The notes: a model not told the origin generated them from the letters alone. Positions 23,972 through 36,479 are shown, counted from the stretch's first letter. The stretch is DNA of 64,000 nucleotides from Psettodes erumei (GCA_016785225.1 JAFBJZ010000850.1:372001-436000), one strand, 5' to 3'. Program-made: numbers and translations.

Positions 23972-24005
23972 ATTTTAAGCAGCAAATGCATTTGCTGCTT
24001 AAAAT
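23972..24005. repeat. Perfect 34-bp palindrome
   Basis: The sequence equals its own reverse complement over 34 bases. Each arm is ATTTTAAGCAGCAAATG and there is no spacer. It lies about 1.65 kb upstream of the vstm2a start codon in AT-rich DNA. Confidence 0.97.
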
Positions 24006-26304
24006 CTCCTGAAAACTTGCTTTTTAAGTTGTTTTTTTTTAGTAAAGTAGGAATATGATTTGGAAAAAAGGTTAGAAGGGTTAGAACACAGCTGATCTGT
24101 TTCTTAAAAACTGCGTGGGTGTGTTTTCATCAGATATGATGCCTGGTTACAACAAAACAAACTAAGAGAAAGTGGCCAATAGTCATCTACAGCAGATTCA
24201 CAACGTTCTTTGTATATTCAAGTTACTGTACCACAGTGTACAGCAGAGTTAAAATAGAAGGATTGCATGTAGCTAAATCAGAAACTCATTATTCAGCCTG
24301 ATGTTGATGGTGCTCTATTTTGAGAGAGGCGACACAGAGTGTATTATGTTCTGTTGATAAGAGAAAGTAGCAGACCAGTTGCGTTAGGACTTAAATACAT
24401 TGTCAACAAGTCCAACTTGAAAATAATGAAGACAGAGTAAGATGTACATTTTTCCAATAGTTTATTAGTAAAATGCTGAGGTAAAGTTTTGTTCGAGTGG
24501 GCTACAACAAAAGCTCGTTCCAGCCAACTGTCTTTACATAGGTTTTTAAAAGAAAATCTGTATGTATTCTGCACAGGGTGCACAAACTCCATTAGAAATA
24601 CCTACAGCAAGAATCACAGAACTGTCCATACTGACCTTAATAATTACGGTTAAGATGGAGAAAATTTAACGAGTGACTCCCGTTTAACTCCCCTGTCAGC
24701 TGTTCGGTGTGAAAACGCTCTGCTCTGGTTTGCAGCATGTCTTTGGCTGAAACAAGTTTCCTCCCATCTGTGTTGTAGCAGACTAGGATACATGTTTGCT
24801 TCCCCTCACCAGATGATTCATCAGCAATATGCTTTTTCAACTTTTTTTTTTGTTGTTTGCACAGGAGCGCTCTTTGTGCGACAGCTGACATCAATAGCCG
24901 TGTTTATCATCAGTAGTGTTCACAAAGTTGCACACACATTATTGCACACATGAACAGGTGTTTCCACAGAAGGAGAAGACATTTTTGTACATTTGCAAAA
25001 CATTATGCCATGGACTCACTGTGAACACTGACTCAGTCATCATGAGTTTTTTTTAAAAACCCTTTTTATTTAATTTATGCCTGGTCATAACTACCTTTAA
25101 TTTGTCTCTTACTAAAGTAATGAACAAAAGCCATCAAACTTTTGAAAAAGCACTTAAACACCTTAAATTCAAAAGCCCTGATTCAGTTAAATACTGAAGA
25201 TTCTAAAGAGTGGCCAGGTTCCCCTAATTGACATGTCAAATCCCTGGACACATTATCAAAAGAATTAAGTACATTTTAATTAAGGTTTAAGGTTTTATCA
25301 AGAGATTAACCAAGTAAACCAAGTTTACCAATTCTATTATAGCCATCCCTGAATTTCTGCTGTAAGTATAATATTATGTAGTATATTTTTTACCCCTCCA
25401 ATTACACTGTGCAGAAAATTCACTAGAATACTGTATGTACTGCACGTTAATATTAATTTAAGTATTGTAATCAAGGTTAAAAGTTTGACTTTCACATTTG
25501 TTTATGATCATCTCCCATGTGTCTGAAATGAACATTCCAGGTCATGTGCCATGCACATGACTCATTAACATGACGATGTGGATTGTAACAAACTCTAAAA
25601 TAATGGAGGTCTTTGCTGCACTTTTTGAGCGAGGAGGCATACAGTTCGTCTTCAAACAGTTGTATCTCTGCTTTTCTTGTTAAGAAAGATGATTGGCTCA
25701 GTAGTCTCTAAAGTCATTAGAATGTTTTTTTTTTCATTTTCCTAAATTGAACTGACTACAATTTTGTGATGTTTTAAAGCATGTAATTAGATATTTTATT
25801 TAAATCAGAATGCTGTAGTGAGTCCTACACCAACAAATTACTTTCTTTATCTTTGCAAAAACTCGTGTTAACCAATTTAGATGGGGAATATTATGACTTT
25901 AAAAAGTTCAGTTCATTTTCCTTCAGTAGATAAACAATCTCAACCCCTTTTTTAATTCATTTTACCCATTTGTGAATTTTAGTTTAAAAAAAAACAAAAA
26001 ACTTGCTGCTGTTGGCATCTTTGATTGAGTTTATGTTCTTAAGTTAAAAGCCAGCAGCTGATTGATATCTAATAGGCTGCTTCCAGTATCCGGTTACAGT
26101 GTCTGTATTTATTGAACAGTAGTACATTTAACTCTGATAAACACTCAGTGCATTTAAATTTGACTACCAGAATGTATTTACTTATTGATTTATATTTTGC
26201 CTGTCTGCGTACAGAGTGCTTCAAGGTGCAAACTAAAAATTACAGACAATATAAGAGGCCAATGAACTGAATAAATAAAGCTTTTCATTTCTGTGTCTTG
26301 CCAG

Positions 26305-26392
26305 GAGAAGAGGTGATTGGGACAATCGACCCGAGTATTTCTAAAATCCTGGCTCCTGCCTTGCATGAAGGACTTTCCTCAGCTTCTAATGG
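26305..26392 (+). other. Isolated exon-like segment (88 bp), gene unknown
   Basis: A strong acceptor with a pyrimidine tract (TTTCATTTCTGTGTCTTGCCAG) is followed 88 bases later by a strong donor (ATGG|GTAAGAGA). Exactly one of the three frames is open. It enters in phase 1, leaves in phase 2, and reads GEEVIGTIDPSIS followed by KILAPALHEGLSSASNG. I do not recognise this peptide. An open frame of 29 codons is not rare by chance. It could be an exon of a lncRNA divergent from vstm2a, an exon of an unidentified plus-strand gene, or a chance pairing of splice-like sites. Confidence 0.3.
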
Positions 26393-26469
26393 GTAAGAGA
26401 AAAAAAAATCATATCTACAGGTTCATTTGTTCTGGTATCTTGATGTTCAGCTGTTGCAGACACTGATCA

Positions 26470-26790
26470 TTAGGGGGGGAAAAAAAATCAAATCAAAGCA
26501 GCGTTACCTCCTCTCCAGCGGACCTCAGCGCATGTCCACTTTCAAGAAATACCATCTGCCCTGTCACTACAATAGCCATTAGGCAGTGAAACCACAGTTT
26601 AGCTGGTTCCCTGCCAGCATCCATTTTGTCAGCCTGAGCACACTCCACGAGGCCTGCTGAGTGCAACAGAGTGCATCAAAAAATAATTAAACACTTTTTC
26701 CAGGGTGATGATGCAAGCAGTAATTAATTGCCTTTGCATTCAGTAATGTTCATTAATGTGACTGCCACAATAATAATGCTTTCTGCCAAA
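26470..26790. promoter_or_regulatory. Candidate conserved non-coding block (enhancer-like)
   Basis: This non-repetitive block contains a TAATTAATT core at 26721-26729 next to a POU-like TTTGCAT (26733-26739), then CATTAATGTG and ACAATAATAATG. Upstream it has GAAACCACAGTTTAGC (RUNX-like ACCACA) and GCCATTAGGCAG. The pairing of homeodomain and POU-type sites is typical of neural enhancers. This is inference only. Confidence 0.35.
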
Positions 26791-26799
26791 CTGTCTCAT

Positions 26800-28260
26800 C
26801 TCTTGTTATCTTGCTTCCCAAGGTTTTATGGTCATAGTATCTGGTGTTGCAACAGCTAGCATATCAATAAGCCTCTTCCAGTAGCCAGTGTGGCAGTGCA
26901 CAGCCAGCGACATTTACAAACTAGTGAAAATGAATAAGGAGTTCATTCGAGTTTACCTGAAGTGCTTATTTTGTGCTTCACTGCCTTAATCTGCTGCAAT
27001 CTTATGTTCTTTGTTTATTTTTCAAAGGTGGATACTTCTCAGTTTCCTCTTATCATCATCAACTCTCCAGACTAGTGCTGCATCATTCCCGAAGCAGCTT
27101 GATGTCAGAATGATGCAGCATTGGTGTTGGAGCAGTGTGAGTCAAAGCATACAGGTCCCTGTGGGTGCAGGTCAGAGGTCAGCTTCAGGGGATTTGACTT
27201 GTGGTTGGCTTTATTCAGTCTGTTTACATGTAACTATAAACTGTAGAACAACACGTCTGTGGATGTACAGGAGGTCACCCACCAGTTACTGTGGGCATGT
27301 TGCAGTGTCACCCAAACTGAAATCACTCCTTGACATCCTTCATTAAAGTTCTACCAGTTCTGAAGCCGTGCTGCTGCACATAACATAAGACATTATGCTG
27401 ACACACTCCGTCAGTTAGATGGATGTGTTTAAAGTGATACTGCAGAGGTTCCTTTTAGGGGCGTGGCTAGGAAGCCAGGATGCCACATTAACTGGAGAAG
27501 CCTGCAGAGATGGATGGCTTTATTTTACAGAAATACACATAATATGAAAGACAACATTCATCCTGCCCTGATACATCTTAAAATTATTGAGGGTCGTCAT
27601 GAATCTCATTGGTCAGGGGAGAGATTAAGCTCACCAAACCTTCAAAGCCCCTACATGAAGGATTTGACATTTTCTGATATTGGCAAAGCCTTGATGTAGT
27701 AAAAATATATATTCTGTGGTATCCAGTATCTCATACATTTCAGAACCACTTTTCAAGATGGCGGGGTTGATACTCAAGGTAGATCTTCAACTGACTATTC
27801 ATTTCACAAAAGGTTAAAGCCACAGTCAATCTGCTGCTGCTTATCACTGTTGTTCCCTCAGCTGTTTGGCTCCCATGATAACAAATCTTAACTTCCCTGA
27901 CCAGTCAATACCAGTCTCTTTGTGCAAACTGGAAGCTGGTGGTGGATTTACTGTGATACAGTGAGTGTTTGCAGACAACATAGGACTCCTTCACCAGACC
28001 ACCTTGCTGTCATAAGTGGTTACCTTTTACATATGGTGGGAAAATGGCAAGGTGTTCAGTGGAGCTAAGGAAAAAAAAGTCGAATTAGATTTGGGTAATG
28101 CATATGTCCTCTACTGTAGGTATGTCCTTTGTTGGAAAATTAACATACCCCACCTGATGGCAAGGCATGTGCAGAGTGGTGACAACATTTTAAAGCACCA
28201 TTGTTTCTTTTTTATGTCACCTGGTGGCAGCAGAGCTTGTTGAAAATACATTATCACCTG
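26800..28260. other. Intergenic DNA, no gene seen; possibly repeat-derived in part
   Basis: Plus-strand frames at 27011-27346 and 27463-27699 have no recognised domain. Phrases such as TTAGGGGCGTGGCTA (27456-27470) and CAAGATGGCGGGGTTGATAC (27755-27774) are reminiscent of dispersed elements, but I cannot define an element or boundaries. Confidence 0.45.
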
Positions 28261-28329
28261 AAAAATTATTTTCTCAGATGTTACAGCAAGCTGTTCTGTT
28301 TTTTTTATGCATTGGGTAGCGATCAGCGG

Positions 28330-28565
28330 ACAGCCGCCCTGAAATCTCACTGGCTGCAGTTTGGCCATCCCAGATCTGATTGTTATTGTCACTGAATGCA
28401 ACTGCGTTGTCGAAGTTCGCATGAATGCAGCATTAGCTGATGCAGCCCTTGCACCGTGCAGGGCCAGAGGACTGTCTGCCACCCTGGCAGTGAGCGCTGA
28501 AGAGTTAATGAGTAACATTTTGTTACCCAAGTGTGGTGTTTCTAAACATGAGCAACATTTACCTG
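28330..28565 (+). repeat. Unnamed dispersed repeat, copy 1
   Basis: Collinear blocks match positions 43940-44190 in the same orientation. GCCGCCCTGAAATCTCAC pairs with GCCACCCCTGAAATATCAC. CCCAGATCTGATTG is identical (28369-28382 and 43978-43991). GCAGCATTAG is identical (28427-28436 and 44054-44063). GCCAGAGGACTGT is identical (28463-28475 and 44087-44099). Spacing differs by a few bases to about 18 bases, as expected for old copies. The 96-codon plus-strand frame here is a by-product. I do not know the family. Confidence 0.7.
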
Positions 28566-28569
28566 CATT

Positions 28570-31385
28570 CGGAGTCAAGCTATACTCAGTGTGCATCCAC
28601 AAGTCTCTCTCCTTTTGGCTCTGTTTAGGGGCACACCAACTCCTGAAATAAAACATATCTGTCTCTTGGATCTCACATCTCTCTCAGCTGCCTGCTGCTG
28701 CTGGAGAGAGAGAGTCTACCTATAATTAACCCTTTCTCCCACTGTAGTCCCATTTGGTCATTTCTCCCCTTTAATCTGCATAAAATAAAAATCAAATGGT
28801 TGTTTCCCAATTTCTGTGTGGGATATGCATTTAGCAATCCCTTTCATATTAAACATTTTCATATGAACCATTGTTAATATAAAATTACTGAGTCAAATAA
28901 CAAGGTCTTCCTGAAATTTGATTTAAACTCTCCTTCCTTGCCACCCTTACTACATTCATAGAAGTCTGTATCAATAACCTATATTTAACTAAGCAGCTTC
29001 TCAGCTATCATTCATATACATCAAGGTCACTGACTCATATACAGGAACAGGTTAAAAGTTTTTGGGGCTTTAAATGCCTGACCCCATTTTTTTTTAAGTG
29101 CATCCACTTTCAGCATGTCCACCATGGCTTTACCTGATGGCTCAGACCACTTGAGAAAACAGTACGGGACGACCTTAACAGCACGAGCTCTTGCATGTGG
29201 AATGCTTCCTGAGATCCGTGGCTAAGCTGCAAAGCAGTCACAGACAAATGATCATGTGGGTCATCATCATTATCAAGGGAGCGAGGCATGTGTGCCCTGA
29301 GCAATGTGTTTAGGTACAAATGGCCCACAGAACGTTGCATGAAAAATTCATGGGCCTCCTCAGACGTGTTTTGTAATCCTGAGCCATCATGTCCCACTCC
29401 TTTTTTTAATATTTGGGTTTTTGGTGATGAACTCCCACAGAACTGCTTAAATTGCTATTTATTCTTCATTATTGACTTTCCATTCATTTTTCTGGCTGTT
29501 TCAATGAATTGTAGGATAATTAGCTGAATGGCTCTTTCATAGATGTGACCATGATTCTGACAGCTAATAATACTGTGTTTAAAATTGTGTTAATTTCTAA
29601 GCTCTGTCACTAAAAAGAAGTTTGCACACATTTCCCACTTTAACTGGCCTCATGAAGGTGATCATTAGCAGAATCCCTGCCCACACACTGCTATAAGACC
29701 TGTTCTGCTCTATTTGTGGGCAAGTTTCATTGGTTCAGTATTATCAAAGAGTAAAAGAGCTTTCAGTCCTGCTGAAGGACATCAGCAGAGGAAGTTCATT
29801 CTATCTTCAGTAATGTTACTGAGGAAGATTACATAAACCTATCCATGTAGAGAGACTTTTGATTTTTACATTAATTTTTTCTTTTATTTTCTGCTTATTT
29901 AAGATGCCATCAGTAACATTTTACACTTATCTAACATGATTCATCTCTTTGATTTTGACCATGTAGTTTCTTCTCAATGTTTGGTTTTAATAAGATGAAC
30001 AATGAAAACTGCCTTTTGCAGTTATTATTATTAGAATTTTTTCACGTACAGCAGAGGAGTGGGTGGGATCCCAAATACTCAGGAAGTAAAATCAATTTCG
30101 ACAAAGCATGAGGTGTAAGTTCAAATTAAGTTTTCCCCTGTAGAGAACGGCAGACCTGAACATGAAACGTTACGCAGCATTGCCAGGTATTTTCAAAGGA
30201 AACTGGGAAACTTGCTCGATGTTGCAAGTTGTGCTGCTATTCTCCTCCACCCACTGAACGTAGCCAATCCAGGGAGCCACATGAGAGTGCATTCACATTC
30301 ACACAAGTACTGACAACTCTCTTCCAGACAAGAGTTAAAAAAAGTGACAAATCCAGTGAGAGAGTTGCTAAATTGGAAATACTGACTCTATGTACTTGTA
30401 AGTATGAGAAAATAGATGAATGTGAAAAATTCTCTGCTCATACGTGTGTCTTATCCCTTAAATGCTGGGGTGTTTTTACTGGCAATGTGAGATTTCCTCA
30501 TCAGTCCTTGTTTCTCTTTTGGCTGCTACTTGGACATGTTTTGACCATCGTGCCTCTCAGAGCTCATCTGAGCACACTTTGCCATTCTCATGCTCCAGTT
30601 CTTCTGTTAAATGAGCTGATTCACAAATTGCAAAAACACTAATACCTCATCATCACTTCCAAAGCTACTGTCATCACAACCCTCCAATCTCAAAGAAACT
30701 GCTACTTTACACTAAGCCAGACACAAAGTTTTTAGAGGAAAACATTAGAATAATTTTTTTCTGATATTTGACCCCAGAGAAGGACAAACTGAGGAATACC
30801 AAGGAGCTAAGTGCTTGATTGAATAAAAGGACTGAATAAGCCTGGGTCGCTAAAGACTCAAGTTGTGCATTTAAGGAAGACTTGGTGAAACGGCGCAATG
30901 TCTTCCTTTTGTATTTTAATTTTACTACTACTATCTACTCTACAAAAAACATAACAGCATGTCTTTCTGTCCTTGAGAAGGGATTGGTTCTCTGCTGGCC
31001 CTCATGAGCTGTGCCCTTTTTTTTCATTGCAGGCTTTTTTGTTTTCCACTATCCAGATCAAGGGTTGAAGAATAGAGCTGATGGCGTTGTACAGATGGCA
31101 AATCTGTGACGGGTTACATATAGATGAAATTGAGTTGACTTGAGAAAAATCTCAAGCCACAAAGGGACATTGTGTTTTCTGTCATAGGGCTTCACATTAA
31201 TGACCCACGGGGGCCTGTTTGATTGAATGCAGGGTTGTAGACAGTAACTGCTCACAACTTGTTTCACATTGCTGACCCCTGACAAATGAGATGCTTGTGT
31301 GGAATCAGTAGATTGTGAAAAGCCTTCTCCCCCAGTCCTTGATCTCACATATCAACAATGACTGAGGCAAACTCTATCAGTAAAC
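28570..31385. other. Intergenic DNA, no gene seen
   Basis: AT-rich with frequent stops. The longest frame (30229-30642 plus) contains no domain, and its start is inside featureless sequence. A short non-repetitive, moderately GC segment at 29640-29740 could be regulatory, but nothing specific supports it. Confidence 0.5.
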
Positions 31386-31389
31386 CGTT

Positions 31390-31680
31390 CTCTGGCTACG
31401 AGGCAAAGGCATCGCACATCAATGAAAACATCTCATCAAACATTTATGCTATCAGCGCCGCAGCAAATCCATTAGAATTTGCCGAGCCCCAGGTATAATT
31501 ACAACCCATGATGATAAATAATCTCTTCAGCAGAGGTACTGGGACACATTCAGGTGTTAGGTTTCTCCCATCCAACGCATGTAATGAAGTAATTAATAGC
31601 AACATGAAAATCATGACACAATTTTTTCTACATGCTAATTACCTGCCTCACCGTGGTGGATAGAGGGAAGCTCACTATAT
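31390..31680. promoter_or_regulatory. Candidate conserved non-coding block (enhancer-like)
   Basis: It contains TAATTAAT at 31590-31597 and TAATTA at 31636-31641. It also has CCATTAGAATTTGCC, GGTATAATTACAACC and ATGATGATAAATAATC in a repeat-free interval. The density of homeodomain cores is higher than in neighbouring DNA. Confidence 0.35.
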
Positions 31681-31984
31681 TTGTGTCAGTTTGTTGCTAT
31701 AAATCCAAGTCTACGCTCTGTGTGTGTTTAATGAAATATTATGGACCAGTGGAAAAGAAGTTGTGATGAAAATAAATGTATGTTCGAGTCTGCAGGGGAG
31801 ATAAGCTGTTGCCTGGTTGGACTTTTCTGGAGAAAGTTTGAATGACAAAGTCAAGATGTACAGTACATAAATTGTTGCTCTGTTGCTGTAATGCAAAGCT
31901 CACGGTTTCCTTTTCACCACATACATGTTTTCTAAGTGTCATCTGTTTCACATTAAGAACTTGTGGGCCCCGCACTGTTCAAAA

Positions 31985-32290
31985 CTGTTCCTCTGTTTAT
32001 AGATTTTGGAGCTCATAACCAGCCCATAAATGCAGCAGTTAGAATAAGGCACCTCTTATATATTAAGGGTTTATATGCTACACTAATGACTCTATCAATG
32101 ATTAATAAATCATTTACTGATGTTTTTCAGACCTATCAGAAGCCATTAATGCAAATAATTTTGGGGGTGCCATGCTATGAAGGATCTCTCCTGCAGGGGG
32201 TATTAATTAACAAAGGATCATGAATTCTGCAGGTCAAAGTGTTAGGAGGTCATACATTAATGGCCTCAAATAATAAATGACTTGCTACCA
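31985..32290. promoter_or_regulatory. Candidate conserved non-coding block with octamer motif
   Basis: An exact POU octamer ATGCAAAT lies at 32149-32156 inside CCATTAATGCAAATAATT. It is followed 50 bp later by TTAATTAACAAAGG, which combines a homeodomain core with a TCF/LEF- or SOX-like site. Several more TAAT cores (ATGATTAATAAATC, ATACATTAATGGCC) surround it. Confidence 0.4.
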
Positions 32291-32299
32291 CTAAAACGA

Positions 32300-35095
32300 A
32301 TAAAACAATCTGAGTCAGACTACGTTCACTGCAACACACATGCATTAGAAACACTGCACGTTCATAAATCTTTATAGTTAGAACAAGTAATACTGAAATA
32401 TGATAAAATGTCATTTGTTTACATAAGATATAAATATTTTATCATCACAGATGAATCAATGACATCATAAAAGGTAGCAGAGCCTGTACTGTTCTCTTTC
32501 TGGTTAAAAACACTGAGGCCTGATGCCTTGACAGGCTGTAATTTGTGTCACCTGTACGAACACAAAGATTCACTATGATGAAAAAGAAATGAAGACGTGC
32601 AAACGAGCAAAAATAAAAAATTCATTGTAAAAAGTTAAACCACCAGTGTATTCAGGGCATTGCTCAAAACATATTCTTTATAACTGCATTCTTGCCCTTA
32701 TTTGTGTAAAAAAAAAAAAAATCTCATACAGTATCACAGTTTCCATTAAACATAAGGAGCAAGTTCAGAAAAAACCCTTTTGGAGTTCTGATTGGAAAGG
32801 CTTTACATAGTTATTCACTGACAGTGTGAGGCACACATAGGTTTTTATTTAGATGGTAAGAAAAAACAAAAACCCAGTAACAGGTTTCTTATAGAAGACA
32901 GTGTCACTGCTCCTTGTCATAGTTTCTCCAGGGTTTACTCCTCAACCAGAGACATGAACAGCAGTCTCCCAGCAGATATTCCTTTTATTTGGTGTTTCCC
33001 TGGGTTGAAATGTGATGACAGTGAAGGCCAAAGCATGTAATTATGTGTCCCACTCATTTCTTCGGTGTGCTTTTTTCTTACTTTTAATTTGGTCTTTGAA
33101 TCTAAGTATGAAAGTATATAAAAACATAAAGACGTGTCTATGCCAAAGCAAAGAGTTAACAAAGTTCCTTAATTGTGCACCAGCCCGAACGCTGGCTTCT
33201 CTCAGGCCAGCAGACTAACAGGGAAGAGAACCAAATCCTTGTGACAGACAGACAAACACGAGGCTGGACCTCTGTGAGTCCAGAGGGTGACAGGCAGTCC
33301 TCCTGCATCATTAACCCAGTTTGTTGTGAGGACCTGCTGCCATTGTGAGGTTGTGTTTTTGGCACGCCGCGTTATCAGTAGTGATGGGAAGACTGATTGC
33401 AGCTACACAAGGGGGAGGAAATTTCCACAGCCCATCTATCTCAGCTTCAGATAAACAGATGGAGGACTGTCGGCACTACAGGCTGAGCGCGCTGCCTCCC
33501 CTGCTGTCCATTAAAGCCGAGGATTCAGCGGATCGGCCGCAAAGTAAAAGAAGCACTCCAGGCACGATTCTGTTTAATGTAAAAGAGGCCTTAATCATTC
33601 TTTACAAAAGACAGTCGCCGTCAATCAATCCAGATGTCACAGGTTCCCACTTCATTTTTCTAAATTAATTTCTGGTATCATTATTGTCACTGGCAGGAAC
33701 TCTGCTCCAGGAGCTGGTGATTTAAAGAACCACATAACTGATCCTGAACCTCATTTCTAAGTATTTATCATAGTATGACATTCCTGTTTATCTATACATA
33801 TAGGGACTATCATGTAATGTATTAAAGCCTAAAACTGTCCAGTATAAATCTCAAAGTACTGCAGTTCGAGGCCTCTAATGCGATGTCAGTAAAGCTGAAT
33901 GATTGGCCAGTAACAGCAGGTCACCATGTTACTAAATGGATGTTGTGTTCCTGACGTTTGTTAACTATGAATATTTCACCTACGGGAAAATATGCTCAGA
34001 CAAGGGCACGAGGCAGTCCAGCCCAGTATACTGAGGATTTATACGTCCATAATGGACAGTTTCCTACCTTGCTATTTATGTGTGCAATGCCAATGTTCAG
34101 ATGAAGGAAACAATGTGTCCTGTCTGTAGTGAGGTGTAAAGTAAGGGAGCGGAGGTCAGGGCGGTGGATGGGGATGTAGTGCATGACACATTCATGCAGC
34201 TGACCTGTTTGTGTCCTGTCATGGCCACAGACTCGACACAAGAAAAGTTGTTTAACTCATTACAAGAAATGCTGCTCAGCTTGTGTAAGCGGGTGCCTTT
34301 TGTTAGAGGGGGTTTTCCAGAGTTAACACTCATCTTGGGTGTGGCACTTTTAACAGAACACCCGTGTTACAAGCTGGAGGTGGGAGATTTGAACGAAGTG
34401 ATGATTGAGGAGGTCAAATGAAAGATGCTATTGAGTTTCATCTTTGGAAATGTAGGAGCCGCTGGATACCAAACCACCATCAGAATCTTTCTACGTCATA
34501 CTGTCCAATGGAACTTGAAGACACAGCCACATATTGACTAATCTGATTTGAGTGGACCGATCTCCCATTTGTAGATATTCTAATTTGAATTGCATATCAA
34601 CTTGATGGTTTCAATCTGACAGATAAATCTGAATTTAAACTTCTTTTCCCCTGACTTCATGAAAGCATGATTGGTGACAAACTGTCCCAAACCCCGACAG
34701 TGTTCCACTGTCATTATTTTTAAGGTCATTTAATCAATAATATGCAGGATGAATTAAAAGTAAATTCAGTCCGGTCCATCATCATGTGGAGCAAAGAGCA
34801 CATAATCACAACTCACTCATGGGAACAGTTATAATTTAAAAAGTGGGTGTCATGTAAAAGTGAAGGCTCTTTTCAGACGGTAATTCACTCAACAAAATCA
34901 GCACAAAGATTCATGAGCTTTATCCTTTTAATGCACACTTTGTCCCAAGGGCATCTGGAACATTGCTGGATATTTTTACATATATATATTTACATATAGT
35001 TTACATTTGATACATAATTAGAAGCAGGACACACACAGTTAGGTGGAACAATGGTGCGCAGCTGTCTCGAATCTTCCCTAATTATCTCGAGACAG
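32300..35095. other. Intergenic DNA, no gene seen
   Basis: AT-rich with scattered short frames in both directions (for example 33345-33668 plus and 33996-34241 minus), none with domain or splice support. A GC-richer patch around 33360-33550 includes CTGTCGGCACTACAGG and GCGGATCGGCCGC but no promoter motifs I can defend. Confidence 0.5.
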
Positions 35096-35100
35096 GCTAC

Positions 35101-35335
35101 GGGTGCTTTCACACCTAACCAGTTCGATTCAGGCTAACTGGTGCATTTGCCCTTTGGTTCAGTTCATTTCAGCTGATGTGAGACCTGTCAATAATGGTTT
35201 GCCCCCCCACCCCCCCTTGGGACAATTCGTTTGGACACGAGTGAACACAGAAGTCGTACTTGTGTGCGGACCAAAGCAACTGCAGCAGTGTGTTGTGAGG
35301 GTAACATGCGCTGCATGTGAACCATCACACCGGTG
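35101..35335. repeat. Probable MITE-like DNA-transposon relic
   Basis: It begins GGGTGCTTTCACACCTAACC, continues with GGTGCATTTGCCCTTTGGTT, and has TTCGTTTGGACACGAGTGAA, then TGTGTGCGGACCAAAGCAAC. This is the layout of a common teleost non-autonomous element whose ends read CTTTCACACCT and whose middle carries GCGGACCAAA. The far end is eroded, so no terminal inverted repeat can be confirmed. Confidence 0.5.
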
Positions 35336-35339
35336 AGAG

Positions 35340-36475
35340 AGTTTTACCTGATCACTCTGAAAAGGAGCTCGAGCTGGAGTGTGTGCTGCGCTTCCTCATT
35401 AAAAAGCGGGAGAATCACTAGAACCTATTAATATATACCTGCACAAATAAGGTGCAAATGTCTGCCATTATTCATGATGTATGAGGTCCAGTTGCAGTTT
35501 CAGCCCAGTAATGCTCAGAATCGATTAGCTCTTTGTGAGACTGAAGATACATCACAGACCTCCTTATCATTAGCATTGTATTTAATTGTAAAATGTATTG
35601 TAAAAATGATCATATATTATCTTTTATTATGAGCTTTAATGTCATACTGACGTCAATGGAAAAAAATGTAAGATAGTGTTGATACAAGCCCTGTTTGCCG
35701 TGTTAAAATGAATGAAGCAATGAGGTTACATGCACAACTGTGCAAATATACCTCTGGTAGTGTTTTGCAGCTGAATACACAATGACGACACTACTATGGT
35801 CCTCGAAAAACAGCACAATCATGTGATGTAATGTTTAAAATAAACCTGTTATTTAGTTTTAAAAATGAAGCAGTGTTTTCCTCTCGATGATATCGCATGC
35901 GCGCGCACACACACACATGCTGACACACTCCCATGCAGCCTCTGTATCTGGAACTGATTGTTACAGTGGCCGTGGTAAGTATGCCCTGCAAGATTGCAGA
36001 TTGGGACCTTGCTTTTCTGATTGAATGCTGGCAAAGCTGGAGGGACGACAGGCTGGCAAGATGGCACGATAATAAGCACACAGAGTGCAGCGCTGACTTA
36101 AAAACAACCGGCCCTGGAACTTCAACATCCAAGGCTGATGATTATATATGTAGGCTCCTGCGTGTGCGTGCTCTGTGTGGGCATGCAGAGATGATTCATG
36201 ACACCAGCCAGTGACTCACCTTAAAACAGCGGAGGACAAAAACAGAATATTGCGGTTAAGAAAATAGCAACCCACCCAGCAGTAAATTACATGAGCAGTT
36301 CAAGTAACTGTTCATTTCTACATGCTGCATGTACTGTATGAAGAAACGACATCGTCTGAATCATCTGCAAGCATTGCCACACTCCCTGAGAAGTGGGCAA
36401 ACTTTGTTTTATATATATGTATATACGGAATATTCAGAGCTTTGCACGTGGAAAAAAAAGATACAAAAAAGGGTC
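35340..36475. other. Intergenic DNA, no gene seen
   Basis: AT-rich, with a GCGCGCACACAC tract at 35899-35917. A short splice-like interval at 35936-35971 is discussed among rejected items. Confidence 0.5.
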
Positions 36476-36479
36476 AAAT

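Larger units (their letters stand above)
22831..26304. other. Upstream intergenic DNA, no gene seen
   Basis: Beyond the G-tract, the promoter-proximal block and the palindrome listed separately, this stretch is AT-rich and full of stops in all frames. The minus-strand frames at 24344-24592 and 24637-24894 have no recognisable domain or splice context. From 24900 to 26250 the base composition is very AT-rich with no structure I can name. Confidence 0.6.

Noticed and set aside
28361..28651. Ala-rich 96-codon plus-strand frame
   Set aside because: It lies in the two-copy repeat, and the second copy does not preserve the frame.
28111..28656. 181-codon minus-strand frame, longest in the window
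   Set aside because: It overlaps the dispersed repeat shared with 43940-44190 and an antisense frame, and it has no domain.
35936..35971. Possible 36-bp plus-strand micro-exon before GTAAGTATG
   Set aside because: Too short, no clear pyrimidine tract (CA-rich microsatellite upstream), and the hydrophobic translation is not recognisable.
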